Shown: piece after piece, positions 8,906 to 17,919 of the stretch
How the letters are laid out: the number at the start of each line of letters is the position of its first letter
Position numbering within the stretch: position 1 is the first letter of the stretch
Assembly (NCBI RefSeq): GCF_003340555.1
Contig: NZ_QPLJ01000001.1
Location: 124,001-188,000 of the forward strand
Length of the DNA: 64,000 bases
Source of the DNA: Jannaschia formosa
Lineage (GTDB): Bacteria; Pseudomonadota; Alphaproteobacteria; Rhodobacterales; Rhodobacteraceae
Direction of reading: 5' to 3'
Notes under the pieces: model-generated
Seen by the model: the letters and a program-made list of their open reading frames with translations, nothing else
What the model was told of the DNA's origin: nothing
Databases searched by the model: none
Made by a program: the position numbers and the translations under genes

Positions 8906-8916
8906 CAAATTTTTTT
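8498..8916 (+). ncRNA. CcsR-type (cuckoo) small-RNA array: ten CCTCC-loop hairpins and a terminator
   Basis: Downstream of the DUF1127 gene are ten hairpins whose loops all display CCTCC or longer CCTCCTCCC. They lie near 8506-8529, 8540-8575, 8579-8610, 8612-8639, 8646-8698, 8712-8738, 8743-8783, 8787-8818, 8820-8847 and 8855-8905. Stems are strong: 8579-8588 pairs with 8601-8610 over 10 bp. The last hairpin is followed by seven T at 8910-8916, a Rho-independent terminator. In R. sphaeroides the CcsR1-4 RNAs behind CcaF1 carry this motif, are cut from one transcript, and act in oxidative and heat stress by binding and titrating partners. Individual RNA ends cannot be set from sequence alone. 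Confidence 0.8.
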
Positions 8917-8929
8917 CTCAACCCTTGCG

Positions 8930-8954
8930 GGAACCGATCCGCGCCGGGCGTGTT
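8930..8954 (+). promoter_or_regulatory. EcfG-type general stress promoter, predicted
   Basis: GGAAC at 8930-8934, sixteen bases, then TGTT at 8951-8954 matches the alphaproteobacterial general-stress sigma (EcfG) consensus GGAAC-N16/17-CGTT except for one base of the -10. It lies just after the terminator of the hairpin array and points into a second structured transcript ending at 9091. Function is inferred. Confidence 0.5.
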
Positions 8955-8960
8955 ACCCCC

Positions 8961-9091
8961 TCAGTCTCCGAGGACGGCACCCCCCCTCAGGCCGCGGACC
9001 GGAGCTTATGGACGCCGCCTCTTCTCCCTCGGGCGGCGGATCCAGTTCGAACGGCGGCGCCACCCCTCCCGGCGCCGCCGTTCTTTTTTTT
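8961..9091 (+). ncRNA. Second small RNA of the cluster, predicted
   Basis: About 130 nt between a GGAAC/TGTT promoter and a perfect terminator contain no gene. A hairpin near 9013-9038 (GCCGCC stem with a CTTCTCCCTC loop) precedes the terminator hairpin, whose loop is ACCCCTCCC. The pyrimidine-rich CTCCC loops resemble those of the neighbouring CcsR-type array, so this is probably a related RNA with its own promoter. It lies 25 bp from the end of the convergent uvrD gene. The 5' end is only approximate. Confidence 0.6.
9049..9091 (+). terminator. Strong Rho-independent terminator
   Basis: A perfect 13-bp stem (9049-9061 with 9071-9083) closes a 9-nt loop and is followed directly by eight T at 9084-9091. 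It ends the predicted small RNA on the plus strand. There is no T tract on the other strand, so it would not terminate uvrD. Confidence 0.9.
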
Positions 9092-9115
9092 CGGGCATCG
9101 GACTCCTGTCGCGCC

Positions 9116-11539
9116 TCAGAACGGCGTGTCGCCCGCCTGCTCGGCAGGCATCAGGAAGCGCCCGACGATCTTCTTCGACCCGGCATGGTCGAACTCGACC
9201 TCGAGCTTGTCGCCCTCGACGCCCATCACCTCGCCATAGCCGAACTTCTGGTGGAAGACGCGATCGCCCTCGCCGAAGGCGCTGACAGCCGTCGCGTCGA
9301 TGACGAGGTTCTTCGCCTCGGATGGCTGCCGGAGGGAGCGCTGGGCGTTCGTCTGCAGCCGCCGCCAGCCCGGAGAGTTGTAGACATCCGCCTTCGACGC
9401 GCGGTCGGTCAGGTCGCTCTCGACCCCGCCGCCCATCGCCATCTGCTGCGCCGCCGCCATGCCCGTCGCACCGAAGCCCCCGCCATAGAGGCCGGGCGGC
9501 GTCAGCACCTCGACATGGTCCGCCGGCAACTCGTCGATGAAGCGCGAGGGCTGGGCCGATTGCCACTGGCCATAGACGCGCCGGTTCGCCGCGAAGGAGA
9601 TCGTGCAGACCTGCTCGGCGCGGGTGATGCCGACATAGGCCAGCCGCCGCTCCTCCTCCAACCCCTTCACACCGCTCTCGTCCATGCTGCGCTGCGAGGG
9701 GAACAGCCCGTCCTCCCAGCCCGGCAGGAAGACGACCGGGAATTCCAGCCCCTTGGCCGCGTGCAGGGTCATCAGCGTGATCTTGGGCTCCTCCTCGCCC
9801 GCGGCGTCGTTGTCCATGATCAGCGAGACGTGCTCGAGGAAGCCCTGCAGGTTCTCGAACGCCTCCAGCGCCTTGACCAGTTCCTTCAGGTTCTCCAGCC
9901 GGCCCGGCGCCTCGGGCGTCTTCTCGTTCTGCCAGAAGCCGGTATAGCCGGACTCGTCCAGGATCTCCTCGGCGAGGTGAATGTGGTCGCGCCCGTCCAG
10001 CATCTCGGCCCGCCAGCGCGCCAGCCCGTCGACCAGCTCCTTCAGCGCGGCGCCGCCCTTGCCGCCGATGGTCCGCGACTGCACGCAGAGCCGGGCGCCC
10101 TCGACCAGCGATACGCCGTTCGACCGGGCCATGACCTGGATCGTCTGCTGCGCCTTGTCGCCCAGGCCCCGCTTCGGCGTGTTGACGATCCGCTCGAAGG
10201 CGAGGTCGTCGTCGGGGCTGACGACCAGCCGGAAATAGGCCATCGCGTCGCGGATCTCGAGCCGCTCGTAGAAGCGCGGGCCGCCGATGACGCGATAGGG
10301 CAGGCCGATGGTCAGGAATCGGTCCTCGAAGGCGCGCATCTGATGGGCGGCCCGCACGAGGATGGCCATGTCGTCCAGCGAGAACGGGTCGAGCCCGCGG
10401 GTGCCCCGCTGCATCGCCTCGGCCTCCTCGCCGATCCAGCGCGCCTCTTCCTCGCCGTCCCAATGGCCGATCAGGCGGACCTTCTCGCCCGCCTCCAGCT
10501 CGGTCCAGAGCGTCTTGCCCAGCCGCCCCCGGTTGCCGGCGATCACGCCCGAGGCGGCGGCAAGGATATGCGGGGTGGAGCGGTAGTTCTGCTCCAGCCG
10601 GATGACCTCCGCCCCCTCGAAATCCTTCTCGAAGCGCAGGATGTTGCCGACCTCCGCCCCGCGCCAGCCATAGATCGACTGGTCGTCGTCGCCCACGCAG
10701 CAGATGTTGCGATGCCCGCCCGCCAGCAGCCGCAGCCACAGGTACTGGGCGACGTTGGTGTCCTGATACTCGTCCACGAGGATGTAGCGGAACCAGCGGC
10801 GGTACTGCGCCAGCACGTCGTCGTGGCGCTGGAACACGTCGATGACGTGCAGCAGCAGGTCGCCGAAATCGACCGCGTTCAGCGTCAGCAGCCGGTCCTG
10901 ATACGCGCGGTAGAGCGCGACGCCCTTGCCGTCGAAGGCTCCCGCTTCGTGGGCGGGCACCTTGTCGGGGGTCCAGGCCCGGTTCTTCCAGTGGTCGAGG
11001 ATGCCGCCCAGCATCCGCGGCGGCCAGCGCTTGGCGTCGATATCCGCCGCCTCGATCAGCTGCTTGAGCAGCCGGTTCTGGTCGTCCGTGTCGAGGATGG
11101 TGAAGTTCGACCGCAGGTGCAGCTCCCGCGCCTCGCCGTTCAGATGAACCGTGCGCCCGACCAGCTCCGCGTGGCGGCGCAGCAGCTTCACGCAGACCGA
11201 GTGGAAGGTGCCGAGCCAGGGCATTCCCTCGGCGGCGCCGCCCATCATCCGACCCAGCCGGTCGCGCATCTCTCGCGCGGCCTTGTTCGTGAAGGTCACG
11301 GCCAGGATCTCGTTCGGGCGCGCCTTCCCCTGGCTCAGGAGATGCGCGATCCGCGCGGTCAGCGCCCGGGTCTTGCCGGTGCCCGCCCCCGCCAGCATCA
11401 GCACGGGGCCGTCCAGCGTCTGCACGGCCTGCATCTGCGCGGGGTTCAGCCCGTCGAGATAAGGCGCGGGCCGCGCGGCCATGGCACGGGCGGAAAGGCT
11501 CGCGGCCTCGAAGGCGTCTGAATCGTCGTGTTGGGACAT
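9116..11539 (-). CDS. uvrD: ATP-dependent DNA helicase UvrD/PcrA
   Basis: UvrD is the superfamily 1A 3'-5' helicase acting in nucleotide-excision and mismatch repair. The 807-residue product starts MSQHDDSDAFEAAS. Helicase motif I is AGAGTGKTRA with Lys56, the Walker B region is VDEYQDTN, and the following GDDDQSIYGWRGA segment is motif III. Later come the QNYRST and VFLPGWEDGLFP motifs. The C-terminus has the Tudor-like PcrA tail (FHQKFGYGEVMGVEGDKLEV). A longer upstream frame exists but lacks family residues. The gene converges on the small-RNA cluster. Confidence 0.96.
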   Translation of the reverse strand: MSQHDDSDAFEAASLSARAMAARPAPYLDGLNPAQMQAVQTLDGPVLMLAGAGTGKTRALTARIAHLLSQGKARPNEILAVTFTNKAAREMRDRLGRMMGGAAEGMPWLGTFHSVCVKLLRRHAELVGRTVHLNGEARELHLRSNFTILDTDDQNRLLKQLIEAADIDAKRWPPRMLGGILDHWKNRAWTPDKVPAHEAGAFDGKGVALYRAYQDRLLTLNAVDFGDLLLHVIDVFQRHDDVLAQYRRWFRYILVDEYQDTNVAQYLWLRLLAGGHRNICCVGDDDQSIYGWRGAEVGNILRFEKDFEGAEVIRLEQNYRSTPHILAAASGVIAGNRGRLGKTLWTELEAGEKVRLIGHWDGEEEARWIGEEAEAMQRGTRGLDPFSLDDMAILVRAAHQMRAFEDRFLTIGLPYRVIGGPRFYERLEIRDAMAYFRLVVSPDDDLAFERIVNTPKRGLGDKAQQTIQVMARSNGVSLVEGARLCVQSRTIGGKGGAALKELVDGLARWRAEMLDGRDHIHLAEEILDESGYTGFWQNEKTPEAPGRLENLKELVKALEAFENLQGFLEHVSLIMDNDAAGEEEPKITLMTLHAAKGLEFPVVFLPGWEDGLFPSQRSMDESGVKGLEEERRLAYVGITRAEQVCTISFAANRRVYGQWQSAQPSRFIDELPADHVEVLTPPGLYGGGFGATGMAAAQQMAMGGGVESDLTDRASKADVYNSPGWRRLQTNAQRSLRQPSEAKNLVIDATAVSAFGEGDRVFHQKFGYGEVMGVEGDKLEVEFDHAGSKKIVGRFLMPAEQAGDTPF

Positions 11540-11799
11540 GCCCCCGGCATAGCCCGCGCGCGCCCCGGAGGGAAGGCCGGTGTTCGCGCTGCGTTCCCGT
11601 CCGGCGTGTCCTCGCGCGTGCTGGCGGCAAGCCCATCGCCTCCGGCACGGGCGAGGACGGCGCCGGCGAGGGGCCTGGGCGTGGCATGAGGCTCGTTCGC
11701 GCTCGACGCGCGCCCGGACCTCAAGTGCCAACCGCGGACCTTTCCGCCGCGGCCCGCGTTTCCCTCCTGCCGCACGCCCAGCAGACGACGGAGAACGCC

Positions 11800-12258
11800 A
11801 TGACACTTCCGATCCCCCGCCTCCTTCCCGCTCTTGCGGCCCTCGCCATCGCGACCCCGGCCGCCGCGCAACTCGACGTGACCCTGCGCGTGACCGAAAT
11901 CGAGGACCACGGGCCGATCCTGACCGATGCCGACGGCGAGGCGCTCTACCTCTTCACGGCGGACACCCAGGGCGGCCCCGACACCGAGCCGGCGATCACC
12001 TGCGAGGGCGAATGCCTCGAGAAATGGCCGCCCTTCGTCATGACCCAGGATCCCGAGGCCGGCGAGGGCGTCGATGCCGAGCTGATCGGCACGATGCCCT
12101 GGCAGGACGTCGAGGTCGTGACCTATGGCGGCTGGCCCCTCTACTACTATGCGCTCGACGCGGGCGAGGACAACGCGACCGGACAGGACATCGAAAGCTA
12201 CGGCGGGGAATGGTACCTCGTGCGGCCCGACGGCACCAAGGTCGGCCACGAGGACTGA
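11800..12258 (+). CDS. Secreted COG4315/Lipoprotein_15 repeat protein
   Basis: The 152-residue product has a cleavable signal peptide ending PAAAQ and two copies of the short repeat seen in COG4315 proteins. The first is GEALYLFTADTQGGP with CEGECLEKWPPF, and the second is YGGWPLYYYALD with GEWYLVRPDG. The Cys pair in CEGEC is conserved in this family. Its function is unknown; several members are periplasmic or surface proteins. A GGAG ribosome-binding site precedes the ATG. It is followed 44 bp later by a permease gene on the same strand, so the two may be co-transcribed. Confidence 0.75.
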   Translation: MTLPIPRLLPALAALAIATPAAAQLDVTLRVTEIEDHGPILTDADGEALYLFTADTQGGPDTEPAITCEGECLEKWPPFVMTQDPEAGEGVDAELIGTMPWQDVEVVTYGGWPLYYYALDAGEDNATGQDIESYGGEWYLVRPDGTKVGHED

Positions 12259-12302
12259 CCGGGCGCGGCGGGGGCACTGCCCCGGCCCCGCGGGAGACGC
12301 CC

Positions 12303-13016
12303 ATGCCGATCGAAGCGATGCTCTGGAGCCTTCTCGCGGGCGCCGCGATCCCGTTTGGCGGATGGCTCGCCATGTACGAGCATGTCCGCCCGCAATGGCT
12401 CGAGACCGAGATCCGGCATGCGATCATCGCCTTCGCAGGCGGCGCGCTGATCTCGGCGGTGACGCTGGTGCTTGTCCCGCAGGGAACGGAACGGCTTCCG
12501 CCGGCCCTCGCCGTGGCCGCCTTCGTCGCGGGCGGGGCGGGCTTCGCGCTGCTCGACCGCTGGATCGACACGCATCTCGGCCGGAAGGGGCAGCTCGTCG
12601 CCCTGCTGAGCGACTACATCCCCGAGGCGGTGGCGCTCGGCGCGCTCTTCGCCTCGGGCGAACGGATGCGCGGCATCCTCACGGCAGCGATCCTGACGCT
12701 GCAGAACCTGCCCGAGGCGTTCAACGCCTGGCGCGAGATGGTCTCCAGCGGGCAGACGCAGGCACGGCAAGCGATGGCGATCTTCGCCGCCTTCGCCCTG
12801 CTCGGCCCGGTGGCGGCGCTGGTGGGGCAGGTCTGGCTGGCCGAGCGCGAGGCCCTGCTCGGCGCGATCCTGCTCTTCGCGGCGGGCGGCATCTTCTACC
12901 TCGTCTTCGAGGACATCGCCCCTGGCGTGCGGCTGGACAGGGCCTGGGCCCCGCCCCTCGGCGCGGTCGCGGGCTACGGGCTGGGCCTGACGGGGCATCT
13001 GCTCCTCCCCGCGTGA
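12303..13016 (+). CDS. ZIP-like metal permease family membrane protein
   Basis: This 237-residue protein has about seven hydrophobic segments. The pattern matches ZIP-family divalent-metal transporters: a conserved LSDYIPEAVALGALFASGE segment in the fourth helix and LTLQNLPEAFNAWREM in the fifth. His/Glu/Asp-type metal ligands are partly replaced (YIPEAVALG instead of the usual HNxPEGxA), so metal transport is uncertain. It follows the secreted repeat protein. The substrate could be zinc, iron or something else. Confidence 0.65.
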   Translation: MPIEAMLWSLLAGAAIPFGGWLAMYEHVRPQWLETEIRHAIIAFAGGALISAVTLVLVPQGTERLPPALAVAAFVAGGAGFALLDRWIDTHLGRKGQLVALLSDYIPEAVALGALFASGERMRGILTAAILTLQNLPEAFNAWREMVSSGQTQARQAMAIFAAFALLGPVAALVGQVWLAEREALLGAILLFAAGGIFYLVFEDIAPGVRLDRAWAPPLGAVAGYGLGLTGHLLLPA

Positions 13017-13159
13017 CCGAGGCCGGTTCACGTCCGGCCGGACACAGGCCGACCGTCACAGACGCGACACCCGCGATACCGGCTTGACAGAAATACGCCC
13101 GGGCTGACCATGTCGTAGCGTCAGGACGGAGAAGCTGACGAGTCGAGGGGACGACCATC

Positions 13160-14074
13160 TTGAGAACAACTCTGGCCGCGGCGACCGTCGCGATCTGTGC
13201 GGCCCTTGCCACGGCACCCGCCCAGGCGATCACCATCAACGACGACGACGGCGTCGCGATCGCTGCCGCGCTGGGCGATCCCTTCAACAACATCGCGACC
13301 TTCGATCTGATCGGCACCTCGCCATTCTGCACGGGGGCACTGGTCTCGACGACCGCCGTCCTGACGGCGCGTCACTGCTTCGACGGGTATTCCCCGGGCC
13401 AGATCAAGGTGCAGTTCACCGAGGGCGACGGCACGCTGCTGCACCAGCGGAACGCGGCGAGCGTCGTTCATCTGAACCCCGGCGGCGGAGACGTCTACAA
13501 CGGCTCGGATCTGACGGTCATCTCCTTCCTAGACCCGATCCTCGATCTCGTGCCGTTCCGGCTCGTGTCCGAGGTCTTCGTCGGCGAGACCGTGCGGATG
13601 ATCGGCTACGGGGCGCAGGGGCTGGGCTCCACCGGGCACAACAGCACCTACAACGGAACCCGCTGGGGCGCGAACAACATCCTCGACTCCATCTACTTCC
13701 CGGGATCAGGGTTCGGGTCCATGCTGGAGACCGATTTCGACAATCCCGCCGGCACCTCCTCCACCCTGCCCGGCTCGACGGCAATGATTGCCGGCGAGGG
13801 CACGACCGCGTCGGGCGACAGCGGCGGGCCCCTGCTGGTTCAGCGCGGCTCGGAATGGGTGGTAGGCGGCATCCTCACCGGCGGAACCACCGCCAACAGC
13901 GTCTACGGCGACATCTCGATCTGGACCGGCCTGTCCGGCGCGCAGCAGCGGTCGTTCGTCGAGACCAACAGCGACGCGGAGTTCTGGGCCCCGGTGCCGC
14001 TGCCCGCGGCGGTCTGGCTGATGCTCGCCGCGCTCGGCGGGCTGACCGTCCTGCGCCGGCGCCGCGTGGCCTGA
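13160..14074 (+). CDS. Trypsin-like serine protease with VPLPA-CTERM sorting signal
   Basis: This is a 304-residue secreted S1-type protease. A signal peptide ends at about residue 23 (TAPAQA). The catalytic triad is His72 in TARHC, Asp117 in GSDLTVI and Ser221 in GDSGGP. The C-terminus has the motif VPLPAAVW (279-286), a hydrophobic helix and an RRRR tail. That is the VPLPA-CTERM signal, thought to be cut and anchored by an exosortase/archaeosortase-type transpeptidase. The start codon is TTG behind GAGGGG. A TTGACA hexamer lies at 13084-13089 upstream, but its -10 is unclear. No exosortase gene is in the window. Confidence 0.85.
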   Translation: MRTTLAAATVAICAALATAPAQAITINDDDGVAIAAALGDPFNNIATFDLIGTSPFCTGALVSTTAVLTARHCFDGYSPGQIKVQFTEGDGTLLHQRNAASVVHLNPGGGDVYNGSDLTVISFLDPILDLVPFRLVSEVFVGETVRMIGYGAQGLGSTGHNSTYNGTRWGANNILDSIYFPGSGFGSMLETDFDNPAGTSSTLPGSTAMIAGEGTTASGDSGGPLLVQRGSEWVVGGILTGGTTANSVYGDISIWTGLSGAQQRSFVETNSDAEFWAPVPLPAAVWLMLAALGGLTVLRRRRVA

Positions 14075-14323
14075 CCCGCACCGGAAGGCCTAGCCGTCGT
14101 AGGCTCAGGCCCGGGAGCACCGTGCCGGAGACCTGGCCGATCGGAACCCGACGCGCGACCCGGCGCCGCCGCATCCGGCAGTGCCGGAACATCGCCCGAA
14201 AGGGGGCAGACTTACCTAACGGCACCTTCGGTGCCCGGATGCCGGGAATCAATCCGTCCGCGCAGTTGCCGCGCCGCGGCGATGCCGTTACGAAATCGTG
14301 ACGAAGACCCGAGGGGACCCCGC

Positions 14324-17300
14324 ATGGCCGACTTCAAGAAGATCCTCATCGCCAATCGCGGAGAGATCGCGATCCGCGTGATGCGCGCCGCCAACGAGAT
14401 GGGCAAGCGCACCGTCGCGGTCTACGCGGCCGAGGACAAGCTGGGCCTGCATCGCTTCAAGGCCGACGAAGCCTACCAGATCGGCAAGGGGCTCGGTCCC
14501 GTCGCGGCCTATCTGTCGATCCCCGAGATCATCCGCGTCGCCAAGCTGTCGGGTGCGGACGCGATCCATCCCGGCTACGGCCTGCTGTCCGAGAACCCTG
14601 CCTTCGTCGATGCCTGCGACGCCGCCGGGATCGCCTTCATCGGCCCGAAGGCCGAGACGATGCGCAAGCTGGGCGACAAGGCCAGCGCCCGGCGGGTCGC
14701 CATCGAGGCGGGGGTGCCCGTCATCCCCGCGACCGAGGTCCTGGGAGACGACATGGACGCCATCCGCAAGGAGGCCGCCGAGATCGGCTATCCGCTGATG
14801 CTCAAGGCCAGCTGGGGCGGCGGCGGGCGCGGGATGCGCCCGATCCTGTCCGAGCGTGAGCTGGAGGAGAAGGTCCGCGAGGGCCGCCGCGAGGCCGAGG
14901 CCGCCTTCGGCAACGGCGAGGGCTATCTGGAAAAGATGATCCAGCGCGCCCGCCACGTCGAGGTGCAGATCCTCGGCGACAGCCAGGGCAACATCTACCA
15001 CCTCTACGAGCGCGACTGCTCGGTCCAGCGCCGCAACCAGAAGGTCGTGGAACGCGCCCCGGCCCCCTACCTGTCGGACACGCAGCGCGAACAGCTCTGC
15101 AACCTCGGCAAGAAGATCTGCGAGCATGTGAGCTACGAATGCGCGGGAACCGTGGAGTTCCTAATGGATATGGACTCGGGCGAGTTCTACTTCATCGAGG
15201 TGAACCCCCGCGTCCAGGTCGAGCATACCGTCACCGAGGAAGTGACCGGCATCGACATCGTCCGCGCCCAGATCCTGATCGCCGAGGGCAAGTCGCTGGT
15301 CGAGGCGACCGGCATCGCCACGCAATACGACGTGGAGCTGTCTGGCCACGCGATCCAGTGCCGGGTCACGACCGAGGACCCGCAGAACAATTTCATCCCC
15401 GATTACGGCCGGATCACGACCTATCGCTCGGCCACGGGCATGGGCATCCGGCTCGACGGCGGCACGGCCTATTCGGGCGCGGTCATCACCCGCTACTACG
15501 ACTCGCTGCTCGAGAAGGTCACCGCCTGGGCGCCCACCCCCGAGGCGGCGATCAAGCGGCTGGACCGGGCCCTGCGCGAGTTCCGCGTGCGCGGCGTCTC
15601 GACCAACATCGCCTTCGTCGAGAACCTGCTGAAGCACCCGACCTTCCTCTCGAACGAGTACACGACCAAGTTCATCGACGAGACGGAGGAGCTCTTCGAC
15701 TTCAAGCCGCGCCGCGACCGGGCGACGAAGATCCTGACCTATATCGCCGACATCTCCGTCAACGGACATCCCGAGACGGAAGGCCGCCCCCGGCCCCCCG
15801 CCGACGTGCGCACCCCCGTCGTGCCCGAGCTGCTGGCCGACACGCCGCCCGATGGCACCAAGCAGATCCTCGACCGCGAGGGGCCGAAGGCGCTGGCCGA
15901 CTGGATGACGGCGCAGGACCGGCTTCTGCTGACCGACACGACGATGCGCGACGGGCACCAGTCGCTGCTGGCGACGCGGATGCGCTCCATCGACATGAAG
16001 CTGATCGCGCCGGCCTATGCGGCGAACCTGCCGCAGCTCTTCAGCGTCGAGTGCTGGGGCGGCGCGACCTTCGACGTGGCCTATCGCTTCCTGCAGGAAT
16101 GCCCCTGGCAGCGCCTGCGCGACCTGCGCGCGGCGATGCCGAACCTCTTGACGCAGATGCTGCTGCGGGCGTCCAACGGCGTGGGCTACACCAACTATCC
16201 CGACAATGTCGTCGTCAGCTTCGTCAAGCAGGCCGCCGAGACAGGGATCGACGTCTTCCGCGTCTTCGACAGCCTGAACTGGGTCGAGAACATGCGCGTC
16301 GCCATGGATGCGGTGATCGAGACCGGGAAGGTCTGCGAGGGCACGGTCTGCTATACCGGCGACCTGCTCGACCCCGACCGCGCCAAGTACGACCTGAAAT
16401 ACTACGTCTCGATGGCGAAGGAGCTGGAGGCGGCGGGCGCCCATGTGCTGGGCGTGAAGGACATGGCGGGCCTGCTGAAGCCCGCCGCCGCGCGCCAGCT
16501 CATCCGCGCGCTGAAATCCGAGATCGGCCTGCCGGTCCACTTCCACACCCACGACACGGCGGGCATCGCCTCCGCCACGATCCTCGCCGCCGCCGAGTCG
16601 GGCGTGGACGCCGCCGACGTGGCGATGGACTCGCTCTCGGGCAACACCAGCCAGGCCACCTTCGGCACCATCGTCTCGGCGCTCCGCGGCCAGGACCGCG
16701 ACACCGGCATCGACATCGCCGCCGTGCGCCGGATCGACGACTACTGGGACGCCGTCCGCGCCCAGTACGTCGCCTTCGAGAGCGGCATGCAGGCCCCGTC
16801 CTCCGAGGTCTACCTGCACGAGATGCCGGGCGGACAGTTCACCAACCTCAAGGCGCAGGCCCGCTCCATGGGGCTGGAAGAACGCTGGCACGAGGTCGCG
16901 CAGATGTATGCCGACGTGAACCGGATGTTCGGCGACATCGTGAAGGTCACGCCCTCCTCGAAGGTGGTGGGTGACATGGCGCTGATGATGGTCGCGCAGG
17001 GCCTGACCACGGCGCAGGTTGCCGACCCGAAGACCGAGGTCAGCTTCCCCGAAAGCGTGGTCGACATGATGAAGGGCAATCTCGGCCAGCCCCCCGGCGG
17101 CTGGCCCGCCGACATCCAGAAGAAGGTACTCAAGGGCGAGAAGCCGCTGACCGACCGTCCCGGCAAGCACCTGAAGCCCGTCGACCTGGAGGCCATCCGC
17201 AAGGAGGCCGAGGCCAAGATCGGCGAGCCGCTCGACGACGAGGACCTGAACGGCTACCTGATGTATCCCAAGGTCTTCACCGACTACGCGCTGCGCCACC

Positions 17301-17764
17301 AGACCTACGGCCCCGTCCGCGCCCTGCCGACGCCGGTCTTCTTCTACGGGATGGAACCGGGCGACGAGACCCATGCCGAGATCGACCCCGGCGTGACCCT
17401 GGAAATCCGCTGCGTCGCCATGGGCGAGACCTCGGAGGAGGGCGACCGCCGCGTCTTCTTCGAACTCAACGGCCAGCCCCGCGTCATCCGCGTTCCCGAC
17501 CGCCGCGTCGCCGGGACCAGCGTCAAGATGCCCAAGGCCGAGACGGGCAACCCCGACCATGTCGGCGCGCCGATGCCGGGGGTCGTCGCCTCGGTCGCGG
17601 TCGGCGTGGGCGCGAAGGTCAAGCAGGGCGACCTGCTGCTGACCATCGAGGCGATGAAGATGGAGACCGGTCTGCATGCCGACCGGGACGCGACCGTCAC
17701 CGCGATCCACGTCATGCCCGGGGCCCAGATCGACGCCAAGGACCTGCTGGTGGAGCTCGGCTGA
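14324..17764 (+). CDS. pyc: Pyruvate carboxylase
   Basis: This anaplerotic enzyme makes oxaloacetate from pyruvate and bicarbonate. The 1146-residue single-chain form has a biotin carboxylase domain (about 1-460, starting MADFKKILIANRGEIAIRVM). The carboxyltransferase domain opens with LLTDTTMRDGHQSLLATRMR near residue 545. The C-terminal biotinyl domain carries the attachment lysine Lys1112 in EAMKM. The ATG follows a GAGGGGACCCCGC ribosome-binding region; an upstream in-frame ATG would add about 30 non-conserved residues. It appears monocistronic, with a strong hairpin 14 bp downstream. Confidence 0.97.
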   Translation: MADFKKILIANRGEIAIRVMRAANEMGKRTVAVYAAEDKLGLHRFKADEAYQIGKGLGPVAAYLSIPEIIRVAKLSGADAIHPGYGLLSENPAFVDACDAAGIAFIGPKAETMRKLGDKASARRVAIEAGVPVIPATEVLGDDMDAIRKEAAEIGYPLMLKASWGGGGRGMRPILSERELEEKVREGRREAEAAFGNGEGYLEKMIQRARHVEVQILGDSQGNIYHLYERDCSVQRRNQKVVERAPAPYLSDTQREQLCNLGKKICEHVSYECAGTVEFLMDMDSGEFYFIEVNPRVQVEHTVTEEVTGIDIVRAQILIAEGKSLVEATGIATQYDVELSGHAIQCRVTTEDPQNNFIPDYGRITTYRSATGMGIRLDGGTAYSGAVITRYYDSLLEKVTAWAPTPEAAIKRLDRALREFRVRGVSTNIAFVENLLKHPTFLSNEYTTKFIDETEELFDFKPRRDRATKILTYIADISVNGHPETEGRPRPPADVRTPVVPELLADTPPDGTKQILDREGPKALADWMTAQDRLLLTDTTMRDGHQSLLATRMRSIDMKLIAPAYAANLPQLFSVECWGGATFDVAYRFLQECPWQRLRDLRAAMPNLLTQMLLRASNGVGYTNYPDNVVVSFVKQAAETGIDVFRVFDSLNWVENMRVAMDAVIETGKVCEGTVCYTGDLLDPDRAKYDLKYYVSMAKELEAAGAHVLGVKDMAGLLKPAAARQLIRALKSEIGLPVHFHTHDTAGIASATILAAAESGVDAADVAMDSLSGNTSQATFGTIVSALRGQDRDTGIDIAAVRRIDDYWDAVRAQYVAFESGMQAPSSEVYLHEMPGGQFTNLKAQARSMGLEERWHEVAQMYADVNRMFGDIVKVTPSSKVVGDMALMMVAQGLTTAQVADPKTEVSFPESVVDMMKGNLGQPPGGWPADIQKKVLKGEKPLTDRPGKHLKPVDLEAIRKEAEAKIGEPLDDEDLNGYLMYPKVFTDYALRHQTYGPVRALPTPVFFYGMEPGDETHAEIDPGVTLEIRCVAMGETSEEGDRRVFFELNGQPRVIRVPDRRVAGTSVKMPKAETGNPDHVGAPMPGVVASVAVGVGAKVKQGDLLLTIEAMKMETGLHADRDATVTAIHVMPGAQIDAKDLLVELG

Positions 17765-17777
17765 CCGGCAGGATCGT

Positions 17778-17806
17778 CCGCGCGCCGGCGGCAGTCCGGC
17801 GCGCGG
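17778..17806 (+). terminator. GC hairpin after pyc
   Basis: A perfect 11-bp stem (17778-17788 with 17796-17806) and a 7-nt loop lie 14 bp after the pyc stop. There is no T tract, so it is either a Rho-independent terminator of the weak GC-rich kind or a 3'-end stabiliser. Confidence 0.5.
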
Positions 17807-17919
17807 CGCCTGAACGTTTCCCGGTTCGCCACGGGACGGCCCCGAAACCGGCCCGGCCCGCCATCTTCTTGCCGCGTCTTTCGTCTATGCCTGTCCGCGA
17901 CCAACTGTGGACAGTACCG

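Noticed and set aside
8498-8916. CRISPR array interpretation of the repeated hairpins
   Set aside because: Units are not short identical direct repeats with unique spacers; the structure is two long imperfect units of hairpins with CCTCC loops and there are no cas genes.
12303-13016. Confident zinc-importer assignment for the ZIP-like protein
   Set aside because: The usual metal-binding HNxPEGxA helix is altered to YIPEAVALG, so transport of zinc cannot be claimed.
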